Below are positions 8,643 through 16,529 of a DNA stretch of 64,000 bases, in pieces; within the stretch, counting starts at the first letter, position 1, and every line of letters starts with the position of its first letter. Both the position numbers and the translations under genes were made by a program. Under the pieces are notes generated by a model that saw only the letters and a list, made by a program, of their open reading frames with translations, was not told where the DNA came from and did not search any database. This DNA is from Thermoplasmata archaeon. GTDB taxonomy: Archaea > Thermoplasmatota > Thermoplasmata > Lutacidiplasmatales > UBA184. The stretch covers positions 340,245 through 404,244 of the forward strand of contig JAKASQ010000002.1 in NCBI GenBank assembly GCA_021828195.1, given 5' to 3'.

Positions 8643-9752
8643 ATGGCGCCTCTTCCCCCGCCTGTCAAAGGTTCCGCGGCGGGAATCGACCTGCCCTTCG
8701 GGAAGGCCCGCGCGATGGTGTTCCCCCGGGTGGTGCTCGCGGGGCACGAAGTCCTGACCGAGTTGGGCTTGACTTGCCGCCAGTTCGGGTTCGCCGATCG
8801 TGGCGCCGTCGTCACCGGCCCGGCAACGGCCGCGCTCGCCGGGGACCGATCCGCCCAGATCCTCTCGGAGTCGGGCTTCGAGGTCGAGACGATCGTCGCC
8901 GGCGAGGCGACCGAGGAGGAGGTCGCCCGCGTCGAGCAGGTGGCCGCGCGCTCGAAGGCGGCGTTCCTCGTGGCGGTCGGCGGCGGCTCGAAGATCGACA
9001 TCACCAAGGTCGTTGCCGACCATCTCCACCTTCCCTTCGTGAGCGTCCCGACCTCCGCCGCGCACGACGGGATCTCCTCGCCCCGGGCTTCCCTCCACGG
9101 AGCCCATACCACCAACAGCATCCGCGCGGCCGTTCCGCTCGGGATCATCGCCGACACCGCGGTCATCGTGCGCGCCCCCTATCGGCTCCTGGCGTCAGGC
9201 TGCGCCGACGTGCTCTCGAACCTGACGGCGGTGCTCGATTGGAAGCTCGCGGTTCGGCTGCGCAACGAGGAGTACTCGAGCACCGCGGCCACCCTCTCGG
9301 AGTACTCGGCCCAACAGATCATGGATCAGGCCGCACTCATCAAGCCGAACCTGGAGGAGTCCGTCTGGATTGCCATCCGACCGTTGATCGTCGCGGGGAT
9401 CGCAATGAGCGTGGCCGGCTCCTCACGGCCCTGCTCGGGCAGCGAGCACCTGTTCAGCCACGCGCTCGACCGCGTGGCGGCGCATCCTAGCCTCCACGGA
9501 GAGCAGTGCGGGGTCGGAGCGATCATGATGATGTACCTGCACGGAGGGGACTGGCACCGACTGCGGAGCACGCTCCGCACGATCGGCGCTCCGACCACCG
9601 CGCACGAGCTCGGAGTCTCCAACGAGGAGACGATCAACGCGCTCGTCGCAGCGCATACCCTCCGACCGGAACGTTACACGATCCTAGGGGACAGTGGGTT
9701 GACACGCGAGGCGGCGGAACGCCTCGCCACCGTCACCGGGGTGGTGGGTTGA
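8643..9752 (+). CDS. egsA: sn-Glycerol-1-phosphate dehydrogenase
   Basis: A 369-residue G1P dehydrogenase that reduces dihydroxyacetone phosphate to sn-glycerol-1-phosphate, the backbone of archaeal ether lipids, and is thus a strong archaeal marker. The NAD(P)-binding loop is VGGGSKIDITK (residues 117-127), followed by SVPTSAAHDGISSP. The metal-ligand region includes SGCADVLSN, SEHLFSHALD and HGEQCGVG with the expected Asp and His residues. Length is typical. UPF0179 follows after two bases, suggesting co-transcription. Confidence 0.95.
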   Translation: MAPLPPPVKGSAAGIDLPFGKARAMVFPRVVLAGHEVLTELGLTCRQFGFADRGAVVTGPATAALAGDRSAQILSESGFEVETIVAGEATEEEVARVEQVAARSKAAFLVAVGGGSKIDITKVVADHLHLPFVSVPTSAAHDGISSPRASLHGAHTTNSIRAAVPLGIIADTAVIVRAPYRLLASGCADVLSNLTAVLDWKLAVRLRNEEYSSTAATLSEYSAQQIMDQAALIKPNLEESVWIAIRPLIVAGIAMSVAGSSRPCSGSEHLFSHALDRVAAHPSLHGEQCGVGAIMMMYLHGGDWHRLRSTLRTIGAPTTAHELGVSNEETINALVAAHTLRPERYTILGDSGLTREAAERLATVTGVVG

Positions 9753-9754
9753 AC

Positions 9755-10183
9755 ATGGCGGATATCACGCTGATCGCACGGAACGAGGCGCACGAAGGGT
9801 TCGAATTCGTCTACCAGGGCGGGGCTCCGGTCTGCCGGACGTGCCCGTATCGACACGCCTGCCTCACGCTCGATCCGGGTCGCCGGTACACGGTCACGAA
9901 GGTCCGGCCGATCGCGCACCCCTGCGCGCTCCAGGAGACGGACGCGAACGTCGTCGAGGTACGGGCGGTTCCGCGCTCGCTCGTCGTCGACGCGCGGGGA
10001 GCGACCGTCGGCGCCACCGTCGAGACCGGCCGATTCGCCTGCACCCGCCTGGATTGCCCCAACTGGGGGATATGTGCGGGCCCCAGCCTCCCAGCGAAGC
10101 AGCGGTTCCGCATCGAAACCGTGCATCCGGAAATGGCCGAGTGCCGTATCGGTCGGACGCTCAAGCGGGTCGAGGCGATGTAG
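9755..10183 (+). CDS. UPF0179 family protein
   Basis: A 142-residue member of UPF0179, an archaeal family of unknown function. It has several conserved cysteines: CRTCPYRHAC near residue 30, and CTRLDCPNWGICAGP at about residues 91-105. These look like a metal or Fe-S site. The ATG is chosen because it lies two bases after the egsA stop. The spacing implies co-transcription with lipid-backbone synthesis, but no functional link is known. Family assignment is firm; function is not. Confidence 0.85.
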   Translation: MADITLIARNEAHEGFEFVYQGGAPVCRTCPYRHACLTLDPGRRYTVTKVRPIAHPCALQETDANVVEVRAVPRSLVVDARGATVGATVETGRFACTRLDCPNWGICAGPSLPAKQRFRIETVHPEMAECRIGRTLKRVEAM

Positions 10184-10240
10184 GCGCCTCGCCCGGCGGA
10201 TGTAAGTTCATAACCATCCGCGAACTGCTCCGGCCGGATG

Positions 10241-10348
10241 GGGGCTGTGGGGTAGCTTCAGACCCGAGGCCCGCCCTCGGTCTGCTCTATTGGTCCATCC
10301 TTCGGGCTTTGGGAGCCCGGGACCCCGATTCAAATTCGGGCAGCCCCA
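10241..10348 (+). tRNA. tRNA-Pro (TGG) with a 33-nt D-loop intron
   Basis: The acceptor arms GGGGCTG (10241-10247) and CAGCCCC (10341-10347) pair perfectly, with discriminator A at 10348 and no encoded CCA. The T arm is CCCGA-TTCAAAT-TCGGG. The anticodon arm CGGGC/GCCCG encloses TTTGGGA, giving anticodon TGG. The D loop is interrupted between AGCT and TGG by 33 nt (10258-10290; the exact boundary can slide by one or two bases). The insert folds into a hairpin of about 10 bp with one bulged base. Removing it restores a standard D loop, AGCTTGGTCCA. A TATA-like stretch lies near 10204-10211. The same insert position and length occur in tRNA-Arg at 45377. Confidence 0.9.
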
Positions 10349-10420
10349 TACCGGAATCAGAGTGTGTGGAAACTCTCGAGGCCGGACGATAGAGTAGATG
10401 GCTCTTAGAGAGCCATTCTC

Positions 10421-10732
10421 GATGCGACTGATAAGAAGGAAGCGCAGGAGGAGTAGCTCCCGACCCGCATCCCGGACCTGAAGAAGAAGATTGCCAAGAT
10501 GAAGGAGCAGAGGCCGCAGCACGCGGCTCTCCTCTCAAGGATGGAGGCCACCGGGCAGACCGAGGTCCCCCTCACCGATCCCGACTGCCGGATGAGGAGG
10601 ACGCACAGAACCTGTGACCTGTGCTACAACACCCAGATCGTGGTGGAGGCGAAGTCCAAGCTCATCGTGGAGTACGACGTGACCAACCATCCCTTTTCGA
10701 CCGCATCGGAATATTCGGTGACTTCGAGATAG
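10421..10732 (+). pseudogene. IS1182-type transposase remnant
   Basis: This frame reads as an internal slice of an IS1182-family DDE transposase. It has a coiled segment containing LPTRIPDLKKKIAK, then EVPLTDPDCRMRRTH and CDLCYNTQIVVEAKSKLIVE followed by YDVTN, which match the family pattern 'LTDPD.R.M......YNVQ.AVD...LIV..DVTN'. An in-frame TAG follows residue 11 (DATDKKEAQEE*), and similarity stops at DVTN, so both ends are missing. It lies directly downstream of tRNA-Pro. No terminal inverted repeats were found. Confidence 0.75.
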
Positions 10733-10836
10733 CCCCGCTCGGAGCTATCGACAAGAGGGTTCGGATCTGGCCAATCCTGCTACGGTGCGGCCAGCTAATG
10801 GTGGTCGCTCCGATTACGTGCAAGCCGTTTGACACC

Positions 10837-10844
10837 CCTTAAGT
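10837..10844 (+). promoter_or_regulatory. TATA-like box for the VOC gene
   Basis: CCTTAAGT is centred 26 bp before the GTG at 10867, supporting that GTG as a leaderless start. Confidence 0.5.
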
Positions 10845-10866
10845 TCCCAGAGGTGCTCCGGTCCGC

Positions 10867-11304
10867 GTGGGTCTATCCGACGGGATTCGCCTTGGACACG
10901 TGAACATCGAAGTAACTGACCTCGCCCGTGCCCGCCGATTCTACGACAGGTTCCTGCCGGTCCTGGGGTTCACGCGGGTTCAGCCCGACGATCCTTTCTG
11001 GTTAGGTTATCGGAAGGGACTCACCGCTCTCTGGATCACCGTGAGTCATCCCAACAGAGTCAAGCGAAAGACTCCTCACGTTCCCACGGACGGTGTAGAA
11101 GACCCCATCTCGGACCACCTAGGGTTCCGCGCCCCATCCTCGAAACGGGTCTTCGACCTTGAATCGGCCCTTCGCAACAAGGGCTTCAACCCCGTCTACT
11201 CGACGGCGAGGCAACAGGCCCATGGCCCGGCGTGGTACACGTCGAATGCCTGGAAGGACCCTGATAACAACGTTCTGGAAATCTACGCGCTCACTTCGCG
11301 GTGA
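10867..11304 (+). CDS. VOC/glyoxalase-like protein
   Basis: A 145-residue single VOC (vicinal oxygen chelate) protein. The N-terminal LGHVNIEVTDLARARRFYD is the standard first beta-alpha-beta motif, with the metal-binding His at residue 10. The C-terminal KDPDNNVLEIYA carries the closing beta strand and the usual metal-site glutamate. Such proteins act as glyoxalases, dioxygenases or resistance proteins; the substrate cannot be inferred. It begins with GTG 26 bp after a TATA-like box. It is the first gene of the accessory region and is followed by a convergent DUF1330 gene. Confidence 0.85.
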   Translation: MGLSDGIRLGHVNIEVTDLARARRFYDRFLPVLGFTRVQPDDPFWLGYRKGLTALWITVSHPNRVKRKTPHVPTDGVEDPISDHLGFRAPSSKRVFDLESALRNKGFNPVYSTARQQAHGPAWYTSNAWKDPDNNVLEIYALTSR

Positions 11305-11431
11305 TGGATAGAGACACGGTCCTCCGCGCGACCACGGGTTTGAAGTGGGACGCGTGCGGCCGATGGAGGACCGCAATCCGCGAAGGGAACGGACCGAAAG
11401 CGATCAGACGCCCCTTCCGGAAACCCACGAG

Positions 11432-11719
11432 TCATAGGCCGGTAGCTACGACGGCGTCCGAATCGGAGTTCCTGAGCCTGAAGGCGCGCAAGGGGCGATA
11501 CTCCTCCGATTCGTACCACGCCCGGAACGACTCCATCGAGGGGAACTCCACGACGATGAGCCGGCCGGGTTTCCAAGTGCCTTCTAGGAGCTGGAAGTCC
11601 TTGCTCGCGACGACGAACCGACCGCCATGTTTCTCGATCAAGTCGGAAAGACCCTGGGCATAGTGGTGAAGGGCCGCCTCGGTTTCCCATCTGATCTGGA
11701 GCACAAAGTAAACCGCCAT
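11432..11719 (-). CDS. DUF1330 family protein
   Basis: A 95-residue DUF1330 protein of the dimeric alpha/beta-barrel (ferredoxin-like) fold. Family features are the GRFVVASKDFQLLEGTW segment, the RLIVVEFPSMESFRAWYESE motif, and EYRPLRAFR with the arginine near the C-terminus. Function is unknown. It is a single gene on the minus strand, with a TTAA-containing box near 11756-11761 upstream. Confidence 0.85.
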   Translation of the reverse strand: MAVYFVLQIRWETEAALHHYAQGLSDLIEKHGGRFVVASKDFQLLEGTWKPGRLIVVEFPSMESFRAWYESEEYRPLRAFRLRNSDSDAVVATGL

Positions 11720-12051
11720 TGGCTCGGCCGCCTCTCGGTGGAGGAGGATGCGAGCGTTAAGGTGTCTTCGGGCCGTCTCGGGTGGGCAAATCGTACAGGA
11801 TCTTGACCGGCTCGAGAGGTTCGACCGGCCAGGTATAGGATTGCCCGGAACGTCATGGGGTCAAGGCGTCGTTTTCGACCGGTAAGACCGCCCTTCCGCT
11901 CGCTCCGCTCAAGGAACTTACCCAAACCGTTGTGCCCTGACCACTGGCTCTATCGGTCACTCGAGGCCCTGAGCCTGGCCCGCCTGACTTGCACCAGGCT
12001 CGTTTAACCGTCCCGGCGCTTGGTCTTGCCCCGATCGCTCGGAGTTCACGT
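11720..12051. other. Intergenic region with divergent promoters
   Basis: About 330 bp between the divergent DUF1330 and GNAT genes. TTAA-type boxes occur near 11758 (minus direction) and near 12002-12006 (plus direction). No RNA gene or conserved reading frame was recognised. An in-frame extension of the GNAT gene to 11989 is possible but has no family similarity. Confidence 0.4.
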
Positions 12052-12675
12052 ATGCAAAGAACCCATCCGCTCCGTCCGTTGACCTCGGGGCCTTCGGAAT
12101 ACTCGGTGAAGGAATTGTCCACCGTCACTTGGCCAGATTTCGAAAGACTGTTTCTGAGAAAGAGCCAAGGGGGAGGTTGCTGGTGCATGATCTTTCACCA
12201 ACTGGGTCGCCTGCCGAAGACAGAGAAAGGAGGGATGACCCGGAGCAGAGTGGCAAGAAGCCGACGGGCCAAGAGAACCTTGGTGGAGAAGGAATCCTCC
12301 CACGGCATCCTGGTCTACGCCAACGCAGAACCAGTCGGGTGGTGCCAATACGGCCCGAAGGAGGATTTACCTCGGATCGATGCGGGAACGATGTACAAGA
12401 AGCTGGCGCTGGATGACCATGGCCAGAGGCTCTGGAGGATCACTTGCTTCTGGGTCGAGAGGAAGCATCGCAATGCGGGGGTGGCCACCACCGCCTTGCG
12501 CGCAGCCATCGAATCGATACGGAAGAGGGGGGGAGGCCTCGTCGAGGCCTATCCCGCCAAAGTGAAGGGATTCCCGGCTGATTGGATGGGCACCTGGCCC
12601 ATGTTCAGAAAGGAAGGGTTCGAAATCGTGGCCCCGTACGGCAAGTTCAACGTGCTCGTGCGACTGGCGATGTAG
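12052..12675 (+). CDS. GNAT-family N-acetyltransferase (GGCWC type)
   Basis: A 207-residue GNAT-like protein. The N-terminus has a WPDFERLF segment followed by a cysteine-rich GGGCWCMIFH motif (about residues 40-49). Then comes EPVGWCQYGP (about residues 94-103) and the acetyl-CoA-binding region ITCFWVERKHRNAGVATTAL, which carries the variant P-loop R-x-x-G-x-A. The partner at 19004 shares this order (GGCWCISFH, AVGWCQFGP, ITCFFIDRERRGEGIA), so the two are paralogues within one accessory region. The ATG at 12052 is preferred over one at 11989. Substrate is unknown. Confidence 0.8.
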   Translation: MQRTHPLRPLTSGPSEYSVKELSTVTWPDFERLFLRKSQGGGCWCMIFHQLGRLPKTEKGGMTRSRVARSRRAKRTLVEKESSHGILVYANAEPVGWCQYGPKEDLPRIDAGTMYKKLALDDHGQRLWRITCFWVERKHRNAGVATTALRAAIESIRKRGGGLVEAYPAKVKGFPADWMGTWPMFRKEGFEIVAPYGKFNVLVRLAM

Positions 12676-12723
12676 CATCCTCTGGGGCCGGTAGGAGAGA
12701 TCCCACAGCAAGAGAAAGGCACC

Positions 12724-13158
12724 CTATTGGGGCAGCTGAGTGAGGAGCTCCTCAGCGACTTCCAACGCGGACTCGGCGTTCGCCTTCGGGTCGGGTCCCC
12801 ATGTGCTACAAAGGCAGGTTGGAGGCCCGCCGGCCCCCCCGACGGATGGCTTCCAGGAGTGATAGTCCGCGTGTTCCCTCATTTCCCGAAGCGAGTCGAA
12901 GAGGTCCACAGACCCGACAGGCAGCCTCCTAATGACGAGACGACGCAGTTGCTGGTGAGTCAGGAAGACCTTCCTGCCACCTTTCCCGAATCGCGCCCAT
13001 CCCGCGGGGTCGCAGAGGGCCCTCCTGAGTACGTGGAAACACGCATAATACGAGCGTCCGACGGCGGTCCTGTACAACGCCTCGTGGTCCGTGCCACCGG
13101 CGGCCACACCTCCAAGAAGGTGCCGCGCGACACCCAAGAATTCCCTTCCATCGAACAT
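12724..13158 (-). CDS. HEPN-domain protein (third gene of a three-gene cassette)
   Basis: A 144-residue small helical protein with HEPN features. RSYYACFHVLRRAL (residues 35-48) resembles the first conserved helix of HEPN proteins. SLREMREHADYH contains R91-X4-H96, which fits the RX4-6H motif of HEPN ribonucleases. A cysteine pair (CLC) follows in the C-terminal third. It is the last gene of a minus-strand cassette; its start lies three bases after the stop of the 200-residue gene upstream. HEPN ribonucleases commonly serve as toxins or anti-phage effectors, but no MNT nucleotidyltransferase partner is present here. HEPN is a motif-level call; a toxin role is inference. Confidence 0.65.
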   Translation of the reverse strand: MFDGREFLGVARHLLGGVAAGGTDHEALYRTAVGRSYYACFHVLRRALCDPAGWARFGKGGRKVFLTHQQLRRLVIRRLPVGSVDLFDSLREMREHADYHSWKPSVGGAGGPPTCLCSTWGPDPKANAESALEVAEELLTQLPQ

Positions 13159-13161
13159 TTC

Positions 13162-13764
13162 TCAGCCGACGAGTGATGTGGAGACCGTGTCTCTAATCTC
13201 GCGTGCAATGCGGCGTTCTTGAAGAGTGCTGGCTGTCGCGGCCTGGTGCTCGATAGAGGTCTCAACCTCAGTCCGTAGCTTTCTCCAAAGTGTGAATCGG
13301 CCCACTCGCTCGATTCCCGGAATTCGCAGTTCGATTCGCACGAGGTCCAAGTCTCTCTCGTCGGCGCTCGCAAGCCGGTAAATCCGAATCGACGCCCTAA
13401 CGCCCCTCAACTCCGGCCAGGAGGAGACCCGCTCGAACACCGTCGGCGCCAGATGAGCAAGCAGTCGCTCCGTGGCAAACGGAAAGCCAGAAAGAACTTC
13501 GAATCCGTACGCAAGTTCTCGCATACCCCGGGAAGGAGTTCCGTTCCACCCCGACAGGTTCGTCCCGAGTTTCCAAGCCTCGAAGCGATACGTGGCTGCC
13601 ACGAGGCCCCGGAAAGGTGTGACGGGGTTTGCCCTATCAGTCAAGGGCCCCTTTGACCGGTTGACATCCAGGGTGACTCTCCTAGATTCGGGAAACCTCC
13701 CATCGGATTCAGGCGGTATGTCCTCTTGAGGATCGCCGCTCATGTCAGGTGGCAGTTCAGTCAT
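13162..13764 (-). CDS. Unrecognised protein, middle gene of the HEPN cassette
   Basis: A 200-residue protein not matched to any family. It has an acidic, proline-rich N-terminus (residues 1-30), then a mixed alpha/beta core with aromatic segments (VAATYRFEAWKLGTN, GMRELAYGFEVL), a strand-rich part around residues 120-155 (ASIRIYRL, LVRIELRIPG) and a helical, charged C-terminus. No signal peptide or membrane segment is visible. Its ATG overlaps the stop of the upstream 291-residue gene by four bases, and the HEPN gene starts three bases after its own stop. Tight coupling suggests one functional unit. Confidence 0.6.
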   Translation of the reverse strand: MTELPPDMSGDPQEDIPPESDGRFPESRRVTLDVNRSKGPLTDRANPVTPFRGLVAATYRFEAWKLGTNLSGWNGTPSRGMRELAYGFEVLSGFPFATERLLAHLAPTVFERVSSWPELRGVRASIRIYRLASADERDLDLVRIELRIPGIERVGRFTLWRKLRTEVETSIEHQAATASTLQERRIAREIRDTVSTSLVG

Positions 13765-14636
13765 CGTTCCTTGCCTTGCCGCTCCTTGCGAAATCCTCGC
13801 TGGCCCTCCTTGGATTCCTCAGGTGCACCCATCGACCGTCTTTGACTGCGTTCTTGCGCGGCGGCGTACAGGTCGAAGAATATCGAAAAGTCGTTGCGCC
13901 ACTGGCCGCCTAAGTCCGAGAGCAACTGGCCAATCTCGTTCCAGCGCTCGCTGTCCGATTGAATCAAGTCGAGGGCGCGTTCCACGATGGAGGAGAACCC
14001 AGATGTGGAAGAGATGGAGGTAGTTCTGCTCGAACCCGGATTGTTTCTCCACCGTTCGTATTCTGACTGCCAGGCAAGAGCTGAGAGAATCGCGTAATCT
14101 GCGATCTGCTTCGGAGTCGCCCCGAACGCTCGCACAACCCAGTCGACCTCATTTGCAACCCCCACAAACGGAGACCCACGGGGGGTACTCACAAGGCCGG
14201 AGGCTTCCTTCAGTGTCACTTCGGCCCACTTAAGCACAGCCGCCACAAGGGAGCTGTTCGATGAATAGGCACGACCTTCAAGTGCTCCCAGCGACTTCGA
14301 CCAAAACGCTGCCTTGAACGTCGCCAAACGGGTCCAGGGGGCCGAGAAGTCCTCAGATCCGGCGGAGGTGAGAGTTCGGAAGCTACCCAAGAGACGCTCG
14401 AATTCCTGCTTCTGGGTGATATCGACCTTCCCGTCTGGCATTGAGGCGATGTTCAGGTCCTGGCCCGCCAGCCGAAGCGCGATTGCAACATTCGCAGCCA
14501 TGGGCGACTTCACCCAGAGCGTCGATACCGTCAGTAGGCGATTTGCTTGGATGACAACCCTCTCGTAATCCCCCTCGTCCAAGAACTGCTCAGCAGCAGT
14601 AAGGATCTCTCCGAAGGCCGGCTCAGGTTCGGTCAA
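13761..14636 (-). CDS. Unrecognised helical protein, first gene of the HEPN cassette
   Basis: A 291-residue, mostly helical protein with a TTG start. The N-terminal stretch FGEILTAAEQFLDEGDYERV has the look of TPR-like or HEPN-like helices. The middle contains LKWAEVTLKEASGL and GATPKQIADYAILSALAWQ. The last 35 residues are strongly charged (RSQRRSMGAPEESKEG and beyond). No catalytic motif, signal peptide or membrane helix is evident. It leads a three-gene minus-strand operon with four-base overlap to the next gene. A possible TATA box (minus strand ATAAGTATG) lies near 14670-14678. Base composition is less G+C-rich than in the flanking core genes, fitting an acquired module. Confidence 0.6.
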   Translation of the reverse strand: MTEPEPAFGEILTAAEQFLDEGDYERVVIQANRLLTVSTLWVKSPMAANVAIALRLAGQDLNIASMPDGKVDITQKQEFERLLGSFRTLTSAGSEDFSAPWTRLATFKAAFWSKSLGALEGRAYSSNSSLVAAVLKWAEVTLKEASGLVSTPRGSPFVGVANEVDWVVRAFGATPKQIADYAILSALAWQSEYERWRNNPGSSRTTSISSTSGFSSIVERALDLIQSDSERWNEIGQLLSDLGGQWRNDFSIFFDLYAAAQERSQRRSMGAPEESKEGQRGFRKERQGKER

Positions 14637-14979
14637 ACTTCCCCAACCTACGTGCCAAAGGTACGGTCCGCATACTTATCTCCTCCCGGGGAAGGGTTCC
14701 GTTGCGTATTCGCGGGGTGAGGAGGATTCCCCCCTCGATAGTCGCGGACTCGACCCCGCGAAATTGAACAGCACCCGGTCACGCGGGACTCTATCGACAT
14801 CGGGCCATCAGTGGCCTTTCGCACACTCTCCAGGACATCGTTCACACCTCCATGGGGGGGACCCACACGAATCCCTCGGTCGTCGCCAGTAGCGAGCGCT
14901 TTCTGGTAGCCGCCCGGAAATAGTGCCTCGGGCGCACCTCTGCGGCGACCATCCGCCCACTGGTGAGGGGAGGGACCCG
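14637..14979. other. Intergenic region, no gene seen
   Basis: About 340 bp between the HEPN cassette start and the 3' end of an SRPBCC gene. Apart from the cassette's possible promoter near 14670, no feature was recognised. Short open frames here have no protein-like composition. Confidence 0.4.
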
Positions 14980-15000
14980 GGAACGATCTGGAATCGTTCC
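14980..15000 (-). terminator. Hairpin at the 3' end of the SRPBCC gene
   Basis: A perfect 8-bp inverted repeat, GGAACGAT / ATCGTTCC, with a 5-nt loop. It overlaps the stop codon of the minus-strand SRPBCC gene and lacks a following T run. It could act as a 3'-end or processing signal. Function is inferred from position only. Confidence 0.35.
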
Positions 15001-15425
15001 TATCGGGAGTAGGCCCGAAGGGCGGCGTGGTCTTCTTCGTAGGACTTGTTGAGCATCTGCCTCACCAGAAGATTCGCCTCGTCCGAAGAGTGCCCCTTCG
15101 CAACGTACTCACCCACGATGCTCACGGCCGTCTTCCGTCCCTTCGGTGTGTAGAACGTGAAGGCTTTCGAGCCGGCCAGGGGCCCCTCCAAATACTCCAC
15201 GGCGAAACCGAGGGGCGGGTAGAGGGTGATACGGTTCGTGACCTTCACCCAAGCCCCGTCAGTTTCTACCTCGGAGGAGAGCTCGAGGACGCTTTCTCCT
15301 ACCACCCGGCGTTCTTCGTTGCGACGGCCCTTATGAGCGGACCCATGCATGGGGTCCGAGAGGAACTTCCACACGACCTCGAGAGGAGCATCGAATTCAC
15401 TCCCTTCATCTACGATATGCACCAT
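15000..15425 (-). CDS. SRPBCC-like (START fold) protein
   Basis: A 141-residue protein of the SRPBCC/polyketide-cyclase fold. It begins MVHIVDEGSEFDAPLEVVWK, where 'F.AP...VW.F' is the usual first strand-helix. A central strand follows (KVTNRITLYPPLGFAVEYLE), then the long C-terminal helix typical of the fold. The gene at 17050 has the same opening (MVYVKDEGSEFEAP) and the same LAGSK...Y(T/S)PKG pattern, so the two are paralogues. Start 15425 is chosen from that alignment; the frame is open further upstream. A CCTTAAG box near 15466-15472 could be its promoter. Ligand unknown. Confidence 0.75.
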   Translation of the reverse strand: MVHIVDEGSEFDAPLEVVWKFLSDPMHGSAHKGRRNEERRVVGESVLELSSEVETDGAWVKVTNRITLYPPLGFAVEYLEGPLAGSKAFTFYTPKGRKTAVSIVGEYVAKGHSSDEANLLVRQMLNKSYEEDHAALRAYSR

Positions 15426-15710
15426 GATCTCGCGCAGGACCTCAACCGCATAAGGCCGCTGACCCCTTAAGACCACAACCCACACGAATCGAGCAGGATC
15501 GGTGTCCCTGCAAGCGCTTTGGGACCTCTGTAGCGCGTGGGAAAACCCGCAGGGGAGTTTCGAACACTCCATCGGGCATGTTGGCCCATCAGCGTCTCCG
15601 TAAGCCCGTCAGGCGGATAGCCGCGCGTTGATGGAAGGCGCGCGCGGTCGATGACGGGACCGCAATCAGGGCCGCACGACATACCCCCGGCGGCCGCGGG
15701 CAATCGAGGT

Positions 15711-16112
15711 TCAATCCACAGAGGCGACCGCGTCGACCTCCAAGAGGAACTCTGGACGGAAAAGACGGCTCACTTGGACCGCTGTGCTCGTGGGGGGGTG
15801 CTGGGTGTTGATGAATCGATCCCGTACCTCACGAACCTCTGGGAGGTGCGTCACATCAAGGATGTAGTATGTGAGTCGCACCAGATCGTAAAACCGGGCG
15901 CCCGCGGATTCGAGGGCGGCTCCGAGGTTCTCAAAGACCTGCTCGGCTTGGCGCTGATAGTCATCCTGGCCGACCACGCCGCCGTTCGCGTCCATTGCGA
16001 CCTGGCCCGCGATGAACACAAGCTTCCCGCCGTGTACCTCGGCGACGTGCGAATATCCGCTCGGCACGGCCATCGTCTTCGGGTTGTGAATCTTCACTCG
16101 TGGAACGGACAT
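15711..16112 (-). CDS. RidA/YjgF/YER057c-family protein
   Basis: A 133-residue RidA-like protein; the family includes enamine/imine deaminases. Recognisable parts are YSHVAEVHGGKLVFIAGQVA, the TYYILDVTHLPEVREVRDRF segment and the C-terminal FLLEVDAVAS. A segment HPPTSTAVQVSRLF replaces the more usual HP(A/T)R(T)xxxVxxL. The arginine that RidA uses to bind the keto-acid carboxylate is not clearly present at its usual place, so true RidA activity is uncertain. A TATA-like box (GTGATAAGG on the minus strand, 16130-16138) is about 22 bp upstream. Confidence 0.85.
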   Translation of the reverse strand: MSVPRVKIHNPKTMAVPSGYSHVAEVHGGKLVFIAGQVAMDANGGVVGQDDYQRQAEQVFENLGAALESAGARFYDLVRLTYYILDVTHLPEVREVRDRFINTQHPPTSTAVQVSRLFRPEFLLEVDAVASVD

Positions 16113-16529
16113 GCTAGCACAAATTGAGTCGGCCTTATCACAGTTGGCCCTCCGGAAGCTAACCCGCCCGGTTCGCCGCCTCGGGGGTCTCGAAGGCCCC
16201 TCGCAGCGAGCTTATCGCGGTCATCGATTCGCAGAGAGCGGGTAGGCATAGGGCCGATACATCAAAGGCACGCCTTTGGGGCCGGCCACGTCGGCCCGTG
16301 TGGGTTAGAACCCGCCCAAGGCTGCTCCAGACCCGCCCGGACCTCTTCTCGCTCTCGAGGAATCAGGCCAGGGGCGGAGCGCTACGGCCCGCTTGAAAGG
16401 GGTGGGTTACCCCGTGGGGGCGTGCCTTAGGGCCTCAGCTGGGTGCCAGTCCCATTCGTCCCAACCCGATCTCTCAGCGCTTCGTCGGCGGGGATGATCA
16501 TGACTCGGCAGACTCTCGCCTCCCCCCGC
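16113..16529. other. Intergenic region, no gene seen
   Basis: About 415 bp between the divergent RidA start and the HxlR gene end. It contains a short perfect hairpin (AAAGGC-AC-GCCTTT, around 16264-16277) and GC-rich direct stretches. No tRNA-like cloverleaf or conserved frame was found. Confidence 0.35.

Noticed and set aside
10621..10842. A 73-codon frame overlapping the IS1182 remnant
   Set aside because: It is out of frame with the recognisable transposase sequence and has no similarity of its own.
16113..16529. A non-coding RNA gene in the long gap between RidA and HxlR genes
   Set aside because: Only one short 6-bp hairpin and GC-rich stretches were seen; no cloverleaf or known RNA core.
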